Below, piece after piece: positions 7,571 through 16,897 of a DNA stretch of 43,614 nt. The position numbers and the translations under genes were made by a program. The stretch spans positions 1 through 43,614 of the forward strand of contig NZ_JPMI01000175.1 of assembly GCF_000733295.1 (NCBI RefSeq), written 5' to 3'. Each line of letters opens with the position of its first letter. The first letter of the stretch is position 1. The notes under the pieces are model-generated. The model made no database searches. It was not told the origin of the DNA and saw only the letters and a list, made by a program, of their open reading frames with translations. The stretch comes from Archangium violaceum Cb vi76. GTDB lineage: Bacteria > Myxococcota > Myxococcia > Myxococcales > Myxococcaceae.

Positions 7571-8236
7571 ATGGAAAGAGCGGCGGAAGCCCCGGTGTCC
7601 AGGGAGCGCACAGTGGCGGGGTGGACCTTGCTGGGAACCCTGCTCCTGACGGCCATCCTGGTGCCCTTCTTCCTCTGGGAAGAGCGCCTCCTCGCGGCCA
7701 CCACGGCCTTCCTCCAGATGCCCCACTCACGGGGGTTGAGTGCCGTGGCCCTGGCGGGGCTGCTGGCCGCGGACATCGTGCTGCCAGTGCCCTCCAGCCT
7801 CGTCAACCTGGCCGCGGGCAGCCTGCTCGGGTCTTGGGTTGGCACGGCGGTGTCGTGGACGGGCCTGATGGTGAGCGCCGTGGTGGGCTACCTCCTCGGC
7901 CAGGGCGCCAGCGCCACCGCGCTCCGGCGGCTGGTGGGGAACAGCGAGGGGCGAGCCGCCGCGGTCATCGCGACCCATGGCCATTGGGGGCTGATGGTGT
8001 GCCGGGGCGTGCCCGTCCTCGCGGAGGCCTCGGTGGTGCTCGCTGGCTTCCATCGCATGCCCTTCCGGCGATTCCTCGCCGTCTGCGCGCTGTCGAATCT
8101 GGGCATCGCCACCGCGTACTCGGCCCTCGGGGCATACGCGGTGGATACCGGCTCGTTCCTCGTGGCCTTCGCCGGCGCCGTCTGCGTGCCCGCCCTGGGT
8201 CTGTTCCTCACCCGGAAGCTCCGGGCCGAGCGTTAG
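7571..8236 (+). CDS. VTT-domain (TVP38/DedA-like) membrane protein
   Basis: A protein of 221 residues with about five hydrophobic segments. The central block LPVPSSLVNLAAGSLLGSWVGT, followed by VGYLLGQGA and a conserved CRGVPVLAEASVVLAG stretch, is typical of the VTT (SNARE-associated Golgi protein) family. Such proteins are inner-membrane and several act as lipid scramblases; the specific role here is unknown. Its stop codon overlaps that of the convergent gene at 8233-8835. Confidence 0.75.
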   Translation: MERAAEAPVSRERTVAGWTLLGTLLLTAILVPFFLWEERLLAATTAFLQMPHSRGLSAVALAGLLAADIVLPVPSSLVNLAAGSLLGSWVGTAVSWTGLMVSAVVGYLLGQGASATALRRLVGNSEGRAAAVIATHGHWGLMVCRGVPVLAEASVVLAGFHRMPFRRFLAVCALSNLGIATAYSALGAYAVDTGSFLVAFAGAVCVPALGLFLTRKLRAER

Positions 8237-8835
8237 AAGCCTCCGCCCACCGTCAGGCTCACCGCCGGCTGGAACTCCGCCTGCGGTGTCGCCAGCAGCG
8301 GTGCGTACCGCAACCACGCCATGCTGAAACTCAGCTCGCCCACCAGCTCGAAGCCCCCGATGACCGGATAGAGCCCCCGGATGCCGAGCGACGCCTCCGG
8401 CCCCGCCGTCTCCATCCCCCGTGGCCCCACCCCCAAGAACTGGAAGCCCGGGTCGTCCCGGCCCAGTTGCAACTCGGTGAAGCCCAGGCCGACTCGCGGC
8501 TGGAGCCAGCCAATCTCCGTCCTCCAATTCGCCAGCGTGTACTTGCCCCGGAAATGGGCCAGCTCGGGCGAGTCCGCGCGATGCAGGATTTCGCTCCCGG
8601 TGCCACACGCCTCCAGCGCCCAGGCCTCCAGCGGGGAGACCTCCAGGCACATCTCCATTCGATTGGTGCCGGTGCTCGCCCCAAAGCGGAGATTGATGAA
8701 GTCCCGGGTGGGAATGTCCCCGGCTCGCGCCGTCACCTCTTGGTCGGTGGACCAGGCCACCGTGGACCCGAGCACCCATGACACCCCCACGAGCGCGGCG
8801 ATTCGCCTTCCCTGAAGTCTTCCCGGCTGACCCAT
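8233..8835 (-). CDS. Exported hypothetical protein, probable outer-membrane barrel
   Basis: A protein of 200 residues with a signal-like N-terminus (hydrophobic residues 12-24, VGVSWVLGSTVAW). The rest shows alternating short strands, and the chain ends with VSLTVGGGF. A terminal Phe is typical of outer-membrane barrels recognised by BamA. No family was recognised. GAGGAGG lies just before the ATG. Its TAA overlaps the TAG of the convergent VTT gene by two bases. Confidence 0.55.
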   Translation of the reverse strand: MGQPGRLQGRRIAALVGVSWVLGSTVAWSTDQEVTARAGDIPTRDFINLRFGASTGTNRMEMCLEVSPLEAWALEACGTGSEILHRADSPELAHFRGKYTLANWRTEIGWLQPRVGLGFTELQLGRDDPGFQFLGVGPRGMETAGPEASLGIRGLYPVIGGFELVGELSFSMAWLRYAPLLATPQAEFQPAVSLTVGGGF

Positions 8836-8954
8836 GTGGCCCTCCTCGGCTGGCCTCGCTCGCTAGGCTACGCAGGTGTCAGATGATTCGTCGGGCACTG
8901 CGCAGGGACCTGTCCGGTTCTCTCCAACTCGGGGAACCCTGAACGCATGGCAGA

Positions 8955-9056
8955 CCCTCACCCCAGCCCTCTCCCAGAGGGAGAGGGGGCATGCACGGGT
9001 TCAACCTGGGAAACGTGGCACCCTCACCCCGTCCCTCTCCCGGTGGGCGAGGGGAG
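8955..9056 (+). repeat. Bipartite CCCTCACCCC repeat, copy 1
   Basis: Two half-elements in the same orientation. The first, at 8955-8990, has the hairpin CCCTCTCCC-AGA-GGGAGAGGG. The second, at 9019-9056, has CCCTCTCCC-GGT-GGGCGAGGG. About 28 bases between them contain TCAACCTGGG. The element lies just past the end of the cytochrome oxidase operon. Related copies are at 34991 and (opposite orientation) 43516. Confidence 0.75.
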
Positions 9057-9062
9057 ATTGGC

Positions 9063-9416
9063 TCAGTGGCCCACCGGTCTCGTGGTGGCTGGACGTTTCG
9101 GCTCCAGTTCTTCGTTGATTCCGTTCGGTCTCGCCATCTGGATCCGTGTCATCGCCTCCAGCAACGACAAGCCCAGCAGCAACCCCAGGAACAGCGCCGA
9201 TACCGGGAGCACGACACGCCTCGTTCCCCGCTGCTCCACCAGGTGCATGAAGAACATCGCCACCAGCACCGTCTTCACCACCGCGATTCCCATCGACGCC
9301 GGCAACGAGTACGGGCCCAGTTTCAGCTTCGTCCCCAGTACCCACGTCACCACCGTCAACACCACCAACACCACCCAGACGCCCACGTATCCCCAAGTGG
9401 ATTTCTTCTTCGCCAT
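9063..9416 (-). CDS. ctaF: Cytochrome c oxidase subunit IV (caa3 type)
   Basis: A protein of 117 residues with three hydrophobic segments; the central one contains VVKTVLVAMFFMHLVEQRG, the signature of the prokaryotic COX4/CtaF family. It is a small stabilising subunit of the caa3 oxidase. The ATG at 9416 (MAKKKSTWGY) is chosen because GGGGGGAG precedes it and the longer reading would run back into subunit III. It is the last gene of the respiratory operon, 13 bases after ctaE, and is followed by the bipartite repeat. Confidence 0.85.
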   Translation of the reverse strand: MAKKKSTWGYVGVWVVLVVLTVVTWVLGTKLKLGPYSLPASMGIAVVKTVLVAMFFMHLVEQRGTRRVVLPVSALFLGLLLGLSLLEAMTRIQMARPNGINEELEPKRPATTRPVGH

Positions 9417-9429
9417 CTCGCTCCCCCCT

Positions 9430-10068
9430 TCACTCCACCAGGTACAGCAGCGGATAGATGAACAGCCAGAAGACATCCACCAGGTGCCAGTACAGCCCTC
9501 CCACCTCCACCGGGATGTGGTACTCGGCCGTGTATTTCCCAGACACCGCCCCCCATACCAGCCACCCCAACAGCCCCAACGCCACCAGCATGTGCACCGC
9601 GTGCAACCCCGTGAGCAGGAAATAGAGCGTGAAGAACAGGCTCCCTCCCCTCACCGGTAGCTCTTCCAGCCGGTAGTACTCCCCGGGCAGCGCGCCCTCC
9701 GTCCAGTGCTTCCAGTACTCCCACCCCTTGATGCCCAGGAACCCCAACCCCATCCCCATCCCCACCAGCAACACCAGCGCCGTCAGGAATTGTCTCCCCT
9801 GCCGGATGTAATGCACCGCCAACGCCACGAAGAGGCTGCTCGTCACCAGCAGCAGCGTCTGCACCGTCGCCCACCCCGCCTCCAGGTGCTTGCTCCCCTC
9901 CACGAAGATGTCCGGGTAGTAGTAGCGGTACACGCCGTACCCCACGAACAGGTTCGTGAAGAGCAACACCTCCGAGCCCAGGAAGATCCACATCCCCAGC
10001 TGCGCCGCCTTGTTCTGGTTCTCGCGGCTCCCGAAGTGCTCCTCCCACGGACTCGTTTCAGTAGACAC
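9430..10068 (-). CDS. ctaE: Cytochrome c oxidase subunit III
   Basis: A protein of 212 residues with five hydrophobic segments, the short bacterial form of COX3. Diagnostic stretches are LGMWIFLGSEVLLF near the N-terminus and GLHAVHMLVAL and YWHLVDVFWLFIYPLLYL near the C-terminus. The subunit stabilises the catalytic core in the inner membrane. The start is GTG at 10068, inside the last codons of ctaD (11-base overlap), which implies translational coupling. Confidence 0.92.
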   Translation of the reverse strand: MSTETSPWEEHFGSRENQNKAAQLGMWIFLGSEVLLFTNLFVGYGVYRYYYPDIFVEGSKHLEAGWATVQTLLLVTSSLFVALAVHYIRQGRQFLTALVLLVGMGMGLGFLGIKGWEYWKHWTEGALPGEYYRLEELPVRGGSLFFTLYFLLTGLHAVHMLVALGLLGWLVWGAVSGKYTAEYHIPVEVGGLYWHLVDVFWLFIYPLLYLVE

Positions 10069-11680
10069 GGGGCGCCTCGGGCACGGTGTAGTCGTGGACC
10101 TCGCGCTCGAAGCGCGGGGCTTCCGTGAAGTTGTGCGGCGCCGGCGGTGAACCGCTGTACCACTCGTATCCGCTCGAGCCCCATGGGTTCGCCGTGCTCA
10201 CCCGCCCGTACCTCAGCGACCACAGCAGATACACCCCGATCAGCGTGAACCCGAACGCCAACAGCGACGCTCCCGCCGTGCTCAAGACGTTCAGCCACTG
10301 CAGCTCCGCCGGGTATTGGTAGTACCGCCTCGGCATCCCCAGGTTCCCCAACAGGAACTGCGGCAGGAACGTCACGATGAAACCAAAGATGATCGTGCTC
10401 GCCGCCAGGAACGACCAGCGCTCCGGGTACACACGCCCGAACATCTTCGGCCACCAGTAGTGCAGCGCCGCCAGGAACGCCATCAGCACCGCCCCCACCA
10501 TGATGTAGTGGAAGTGCGCCACGATGAAGTACGTGTCGTGCCAGTGCACGTCCAGCGACGTCGTCGCCACCGCCACCCCCGTCATCCCCCCGAACACCAA
10601 CAGGAAGATGAACCCCAACACGTAGAGCAACGGCACCCTCAGGTCGATGCTCCCCCCATACATCGTCGCCACCCAGTTGAAGATCTTGATGGCCGTGAAG
10701 ATGGCCACCAGCATGCTCAACACCCCGAACACCCCCGAGCCGAACGTCGACTGCCCCGACACGAACATGTGGTGTCCCCACGAGAAGAACCCCACGAACG
10801 CAATCCCAAACGTCGACGCGGCGATCATCTTGTAGCCGAAGATGTTCTTCCGGCTGAACGCACACACCACCTCCGTAATCACCCCCATCGCCGGCAACAC
10901 CATGATGTAGACCGCCGGGTGCGAGTAGAACCAGAACATGTGCTGGAACAGCACCGGGTCTCCTCCCCTCGCCGGGTCGAAGAGCCCCACTCCGAATACC
11001 CGCTCGAAGAACACCAGCAGCAGCACCATCCCCAGCACCGGCGTGGCCACCACCTGGATCACCGACGTCCCGTAGAGCGCCCACACGAACAGCGGAATGC
11101 GGCTCCAGTGCATCCCCGGCGCTCGCAGCGTGTGCACCGTGGTGATGAAGTTCAGCCCCGTGATGATGGTGGAGAACCCGATGATGAATACCCCCAGCAG
11201 GATGGGCGCCACCGCCGTCGGCGAGGTCGTGCTGTACGGCGTGTAGAACGTCCACCCCGTGTCCGCCCCGCTCCACAGCATCCCGAACAGCGTCAGCCCC
11301 GCCCCCGCCACGTAGATGTACACCGATGCCAGGTTCAGCCTCGGGAATGCCACGTCCTTCGCCCCCAACATGATCGGCAACACGAAGTTCCCGAACGCCG
11401 ACGGAATCGCCGGAATCATGAACAGCCACACCATCGTCACCCCGTGCAGGGTGAACATCCGGTTGTACGTCATCGCGCTGATGATCGTCGGCCCCGGCGT
11501 CAGCAGCTCGATTCGCAGCACCATCGCGAACACGCCCCCCAAGAGCAGCGCCAGGATGACCAGCACCAGGAACATCACCCCGATGCGTTTGTGGTCTCGC
11601 GTCAGCAGCCACGAGCCCACCGTCGTCTCGTGGTTCAGATACGTGATGGCCGGCTGACTACTTCCCGCCGATGGGTTCAT
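10058..11680 (-). CDS. ctaD: Cytochrome c oxidase subunit I, A2-type heme-copper oxidase
   Basis: A protein of 540 residues carrying the catalytic heme a and heme a3-CuB centre. Ligand-bearing motifs are LHGVTMVWLFM (low-spin heme His), FYSHPAVYIMVLP (CuB His and the cross-linked Tyr), WGHHMFVSG (CuB His pair) and HDTYFIVAHFHYIMVG (heme His pair). The Glu of the GHPEVY motif is replaced and preceded by Tyr-Ser, which defines the A2 subfamily of proton-pumping oxidases. The ATG at 11680 is preferred over the longer reading because it begins MNPSAGSSQP next to the coupled end of ctaC (23-base overlap). Confidence 0.95.
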   Translation of the reverse strand: MNPSAGSSQPAITYLNHETTVGSWLLTRDHKRIGVMFLVLVILALLLGGVFAMVLRIELLTPGPTIISAMTYNRMFTLHGVTMVWLFMIPAIPSAFGNFVLPIMLGAKDVAFPRLNLASVYIYVAGAGLTLFGMLWSGADTGWTFYTPYSTTSPTAVAPILLGVFIIGFSTIITGLNFITTVHTLRAPGMHWSRIPLFVWALYGTSVIQVVATPVLGMVLLLVFFERVFGVGLFDPARGGDPVLFQHMFWFYSHPAVYIMVLPAMGVITEVVCAFSRKNIFGYKMIAASTFGIAFVGFFSWGHHMFVSGQSTFGSGVFGVLSMLVAIFTAIKIFNWVATMYGGSIDLRVPLLYVLGFIFLLVFGGMTGVAVATTSLDVHWHDTYFIVAHFHYIMVGAVLMAFLAALHYWWPKMFGRVYPERWSFLAASTIIFGFIVTFLPQFLLGNLGMPRRYYQYPAELQWLNVLSTAGASLLAFGFTLIGVYLLWSLRYGRVSTANPWGSSGYEWYSGSPPAPHNFTEAPRFEREVHDYTVPEAPRVY

Positions 11681-12812
11681 ACACGGGCCCCTCCGACCGG
11701 ATGGTCTCCAGCCGCGCACCGCGCAGCGTCTTGATGTACTCCACCAACGCCGCCACCTCCGCCGCCTCCAGCTCCCCCAGGTACGACGGCATCACCGGCT
11801 CGAAGCCCTCTACCAGCCTCGCCCCCGGCTTCATCATCGACTCCGTCAGGTACGCCTCGTCCGCCACCACCGTCTCGCCCGTCGTCAGCCGCTCCCGCCT
11901 CCCGTACAGCCCCAGCCACGTCGGCCCGATGTGCGCCGTCCCATCCACCGTGTGGCACTTCAGGCATCCCCTCTCCGCCGCCACCCGCTCGCCCCGCTCC
12001 GCCAACGTCCCCCGCTCGCCGTACATCACCTCGCCGTGCGGATTCTGTGCGTCGTAGCTCGCCGCCTGTCTCGCGGGTTTGTGGGGCTCCTCCCGCTCGG
12101 GGGCACTCGGGCTCGCGTCCCGGCGGGAGACGAGCCCACGGCGCTGCTCCTGCATCCACGCCTCGTAGTCCTCCGGTGAGAGCGCCTGGACCTCCGCCCA
12201 CATCTCCGAGTGCTTCAGCCCGCAGTACTCCGCGCACATCACCCGGTAGCTCCCCGGCTTCGTCACCTCGAACCACGTCTGCGTATAGGCCCCCGGCAAC
12301 GCGTCCTGCTTGATGCGGAACGCCGGCACATAGAACGAATGGATGACGTCCCGGCTCGTCAGCAGCAGCCGCACGGGCTTGCCCACTGGCACCCGGAGCA
12401 CGCCTATCGAGTTGGGGCCCTCGGGATGCGTGAACTGCCACATCCACTGCTTGCCCACCACGTACACGTCCATCGCGTCCGGCGGCGGCGTCTGCATCCG
12501 GATGAAGTCGTGGTACCCCACGAAGAACCACACCAGGAACGTGCTCAGCGGCACCCCCACGAAGAGCACCTCCCAGACGAGCGTCCCCTCCACCCTCCTC
12601 GTCACCTCCGTCTCCGAGCGCCTCCGGAACCGGATGAGGAAGTACGCCGCCGTCCCGAAGATGACCGTCGCCGCCACCATCGCCGTCGTGATGATGACGT
12701 AGTGCAGATGGTCCACGTCCTTCGCCACCGTCGACGCCTGCTCCGGTAGGAACAGCACCCGCCGGAACAGCTCCTCCACCGTCCCCGCGAGCGAGTCTTC
12801 TCCGGGTGTCAT
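11658..12812 (-). CDS. ctaC: Cytochrome c oxidase subunit II with fused cytochrome c domain (caa3)
   Basis: A protein of 384 residues. Two membrane segments lie at about 38-60 and 78-99. A cupredoxin domain follows with CuA ligands His158, Cys193, Cys197, His201 and Met204 (CAEYCGLKHSEM). After a charged linker, a C-terminal cytochrome c domain has heme site CLKCH (283-287) and probable axial Met341 (MPSYLG). The fused cytochrome is the caa3 hallmark and would receive electrons from alternative complex III. No cleaved lipoprotein signal is visible. It overlaps the small upstream gene by ATGA. Confidence 0.95.
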   Translation of the reverse strand: MTPGEDSLAGTVEELFRRVLFLPEQASTVAKDVDHLHYVIITTAMVAATVIFGTAAYFLIRFRRRSETEVTRRVEGTLVWEVLFVGVPLSTFLVWFFVGYHDFIRMQTPPPDAMDVYVVGKQWMWQFTHPEGPNSIGVLRVPVGKPVRLLLTSRDVIHSFYVPAFRIKQDALPGAYTQTWFEVTKPGSYRVMCAEYCGLKHSEMWAEVQALSPEDYEAWMQEQRRGLVSRRDASPSAPEREEPHKPARQAASYDAQNPHGEVMYGERGTLAERGERVAAERGCLKCHTVDGTAHIGPTWLGLYGRRERLTTGETVVADEAYLTESMMKPGARLVEGFEPVMPSYLGELEAAEVAALVEYIKTLRGARLETIRSEGPVYEPIGGK

Positions 12813-13201
12813 CGCCCGCCTCCGTCCCGCCGCTGCTCCACCACCCGCTCGATGGCCCGCTCGATGGGGATGTGCACCACCCCCGCGTCACGGTCCACCC
12901 AGCCGTATCCGTGCAGCCGTTTCCGCTGCTCCGCCTTCTCGTCCTCCGCCCGGGTGTCCAGCTCGATGAGCCCCGTGTTGACGATGTTGATCTCCGCCTT
13001 GCCCAACTCTCGTGGCTGCGTGGACCCCGCGGGGCTCAGGTTCTTCTCGCGCCGCTGGAGCTGCGCCCACGTGCCCACCACGAAGAACGTGAAGATGATC
13101 AGCGCCCCCGCGAGCACCCCGCTCACACGCCACCCACTCACCGGCCGCTGCTCGCGCTCGGGCGTCTTCCACTCCACCTTGGACCCGTCCTCGCCGCTCA
13201 T
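12809..13201 (-). CDS. Small membrane-anchored protein between actF and ctaC
   Basis: A protein of 130 residues with one hydrophobic segment (about 27-46, VSGVLAGALIIFTFFVVGTW). An exposed region follows, ending in LHGYGWVDRDAGVVHIPIERAIERVVEQ. I recall this GYGWVD-x-x-x-GVxxIPIxRAM motif from small uncharacterised proteins and lipoproteins of other act/cta clusters. It is joined by ATGA overlaps to actF upstream and ctaC downstream, so it is probably made in step with both complexes. A structural or assembly role linking them is inference. Confidence 0.75.
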   Translation of the reverse strand: MSGEDGSKVEWKTPEREQRPVSGWRVSGVLAGALIIFTFFVVGTWAQLQRREKNLSPAGSTQPRELGKAEINIVNTGLIELDTRAEDEKAEQRKRLHGYGWVDRDAGVVHIPIERAIERVVEQRRDGGGR

Positions 13202-14379
13202 CCGCCGTACCTCAGCGACTCGCGCAGATACGGGTCTCCCACCGGCACCGTCGCGTGCCCCCTCAGCCTCCACAGCGTGAAGGCCACCGCCGCTCCTCCC
13301 ACTCCCAGGAACGCCGATACGTCCGCCCAGTGCACCCTCGGCCCCTCCGGACTCACCACCGGCACCACCAGCCACCACGTGTCCACCACGTGCGCCAGCA
13401 GCAGCCACCCCGCCGTCACCGCCAGCGTCCTCCGGTGCTCCTTGAAGGGCCTCGACAGCAGCACGAAGAACGGCAGCAGGAAGCGCGCGTTCACGATGAA
13501 CAGCGCCACCGGCTCCCATGCGCCTTTCGCTCGCAGCACGTACCAGGGCACCTCGTGCGGCAGGTTCGCTATCCAGATGAGGAAGAACTGGCTGAACGCC
13601 ATGTAGGCCCAGAAAACGCTGAAGGCGAACAGGAACTTGCCCAGGCTCGCCCGGTGCGAGTCATTCACCAGCTCGCCATACAGGTTCGGCCCCCGCGCCA
13701 GCGTCGTCGCCAGCGTCAGCATCGCCAGCGCCCCCACGAACGCCCCCGAGAACCAATACAGCCCGTACACCGTCGAGACGAACAGCGGCTCCAGCGACAT
13801 CAGCCAGTCCAGCGACGCGAAGGACATCGCCAGCCCCACCAGCGGCAGCGCTCCCGCTCCCAGCCACCACTGCCATTGGGTGAGTTTGAGTTCTCCCGTG
13901 TCGTCCTGTCTGCGGGACCAGCGCAGCAGGAATTCGCCCACCCCGCTCCACACCGCGAAGTACAGCACCGAGCGCACCACCCAGAAGGGTTGGTTCAGCC
14001 AGGCCCGCTTGTGCTCGAGCTTCTTCAAGTCCTTCTCGGACAGCGGCGGGGGTTCTCCGAGCCAGGGGTACAGGTGGCTCGCTCCCACGAGGATCGGCAG
14101 GAAGAGCAGCGCGAACAGGGGCAGTGTCGCAGCCATCGTCTCCAGCATGCGCCTCAGCACCACCGGCCAGCGCGCCCTCGAGGCGTGCCACGCCCCCAAC
14201 AGCAGCAGCGACGCCACCGCGATTCCCGCCCAGTACGCGAAGGCGAACAGGTACCCGAAGAGCGCTCGCCTCGTGTCCACCGCGAAGCCCACCGCCGTCA
14301 CGCCCAGCCCCACCGCGCCCACCGCCGCGGCGGCCAGCATCGGCCCTCGCCCTCCCGTGAAACGCTCCATCACCTTCAT
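13198..14379 (-). CDS. actF: Alternative complex III subunit ActF (quinol:electron acceptor oxidoreductase membrane subunit)
   Basis: A protein of 393 residues with about ten hydrophobic segments. Recognisable blocks are FAYWAGIAVASLLLLGAWH, HLYPWLGEPPPLSEKDLKKL, MSFASLDWLMSLEPLFVSTVYG and YMAFSQFFLIWIANLPHE, which are characteristic of ActF. ActF is related to the NrfD-type subunit ActC and forms part of the quinol-binding membrane domain. The ATG at 14379 (MKVMERF) overlaps the stop of actE by ATGA. Confidence 0.9.
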   Translation of the reverse strand: MKVMERFTGGRGPMLAAAAVGAVGLGVTAVGFAVDTRRALFGYLFAFAYWAGIAVASLLLLGAWHASRARWPVVLRRMLETMAATLPLFALLFLPILVGASHLYPWLGEPPPLSEKDLKKLEHKRAWLNQPFWVVRSVLYFAVWSGVGEFLLRWSRRQDDTGELKLTQWQWWLGAGALPLVGLAMSFASLDWLMSLEPLFVSTVYGLYWFSGAFVGALAMLTLATTLARGPNLYGELVNDSHRASLGKFLFAFSVFWAYMAFSQFFLIWIANLPHEVPWYVLRAKGAWEPVALFIVNARFLLPFFVLLSRPFKEHRRTLAVTAGWLLLAHVVDTWWLVVPVVSPEGPRVHWADVSAFLGVGGAAVAFTLWRLRGHATVPVGDPYLRESLRYGG

Positions 14380-14966
14380 GGGGGGCCCTCCTTCATGAGT
14401 TGCGGCCGAGCCTCGGGCGGCACGTCCTCCAGTCCCGCTCGCTGGCTCTCCTGGAGCGCTCGCACGTACGCCACCACCGCCCAGCGCTGCTCGGGCGTCA
14501 GTTTTTCCGCGTACGCCGGCATCAGCCCGTACCCCTGGGTAATCACGTCGTAGTAGTAGCCGTCCGGGTACTCGGGCAGGTCCACCAGCGACGGCGGCTC
14601 GCGCAACCCCATGTTCCTCGCCACCCGCGACACCCCGTCCCCCAGCACCCCGTGGCACGCCGCGCAGTAGATCTCGAAGGACTTCCCCCCGCTCTCGACC
14701 ACCTCTCTCGTCAGCGTGAGAGGGATTGACTCCACGTACCCGCCATCCGGCGTGTCCTTCCCCGTGAGGAAGAAACGGTCCTGGCCTCGCCTGCTTCTCG
14801 GCACCGTGCCCGCCGGGGGCTGGCGCATGACCCGCTCGTCCGCGAAGAAGGTGCTCTCCCGGTAGGGCAGCGCCTTGGGCTGCTGCTTCATCCCTCCCCA
14901 TCCCTGGAAGTCCACCGGGCAGCCGGCCAGCAGCCACGCCATCGGCAGGAGGAGCAGGTGTCTCAT
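14376..14966 (-). CDS. actE: Alternative complex III monoheme cytochrome c subunit ActE
   Basis: A lipoprotein of 196 residues (signal ending LLAGC, Cys16). It has a single heme-binding motif, CAACH (in FEIYCAACHGVLGDG), and a distal MPAYAEKLTPEQRWAVVAYVRAL region that supplies the usual Met ligand. The N-terminal MKQQPKALPYRESTFFADER and MRQPPAGTVPR stretches are typical of ActE. The lipid anchor holds it to the periplasmic face beside ActA. It overlaps actD and actF by ATGA at each end. Confidence 0.92.
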   Translation of the reverse strand: MRHLLLLPMAWLLAGCPVDFQGWGGMKQQPKALPYRESTFFADERVMRQPPAGTVPRSRRGQDRFFLTGKDTPDGGYVESIPLTLTREVVESGGKSFEIYCAACHGVLGDGVSRVARNMGLREPPSLVDLPEYPDGYYYDVITQGYGLMPAYAEKLTPEQRWAVVAYVRALQESQRAGLEDVPPEARPQLMKEGPP

Positions 14967-15496
14967 TCCTTCTCCTCCACCACCGCCGTGTTCCTCGCCG
15001 CCAACCCACGCAGGTGGGCCAGTACCGGCTCCGCCTCCTCCCGCCGCTTCGTCGTGACGCTCACCCAGAAGCCTCCCGTCGACGCCGTGCGGAAGGACTC
15101 CAGCTCGAACAGCGGATGGTGCGGCCTCGGGAAGCGCAGCAGCCACATGAGCCCGAAGAAGAGCGTCAGCGCCGCGAACAGCACCAGCGTCTCGAACGTG
15201 ATGGGCACGAACGCCGGACCCGCGTGCGGCGGGCGATTGCCCACGTTCAGCGGGTAGTCCACCGCGTTCGTCCACCACTGCAGCGCGTACGCCCCCGCCG
15301 CCCCCGTCAGCCCCGCCACGAAGGCCCATCCCCTCAGCGGCGAGGGCTTCAACGCCAACACCTCCTCGAGCCCCTCCACCGGGTACGGCGAGAAGGCATC
15401 CAGTGTGTCCTTCGCGTAGCCGAGCTCGCCCAGCCGCCGCAGGGCCGCCTTCACCTCTTCCCCCGAGCCGAACTCCCCCACCACCCAGTAGCGCAT
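14963..15496 (-). CDS. actD: Alternative complex III subunit ActD (DUF3341)
   Basis: A protein of 177 residues with an N-terminal alpha/beta segment (YWVVGEFGSGEEVKAALRRL, DAFSPYPVEGLEEVL), two hydrophobic segments (about 57-75 and 100-122) and the WTNAVDYPLNVGNRP stretch diagnostic of DUF3341/ActD. It is a membrane subunit of the complex. It starts 3 bases after the actC stop and overlaps actE by 4 bases. Confidence 0.9.
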   Translation of the reverse strand: MRYWVVGEFGSGEEVKAALRRLGELGYAKDTLDAFSPYPVEGLEEVLALKPSPLRGWAFVAGLTGAAGAYALQWWTNAVDYPLNVGNRPPHAGPAFVPITFETLVLFAALTLFFGLMWLLRFPRPHHPLFELESFRTASTGGFWVSVTTKRREEAEPVLAHLRGLAARNTAVVEEKE

Positions 15497-15499
15497 GGC

Positions 15500-16889
<1,390 letters not shown>

Positions 16890-16897
<8 letters not shown>

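Noticed and set aside
8955-9056. Repeated CCCTCACCCC units as a CRISPR array
   Set aside because: Only two non-identical half-elements with internal hairpins, no regular spacers and no cas genes.
10316-11734. Plus-strand open frame of 472 codons opposite ctaD
   Set aside because: Shadow of the oxidase subunit I gene; extremely His/Arg/Gln-rich and without motifs.
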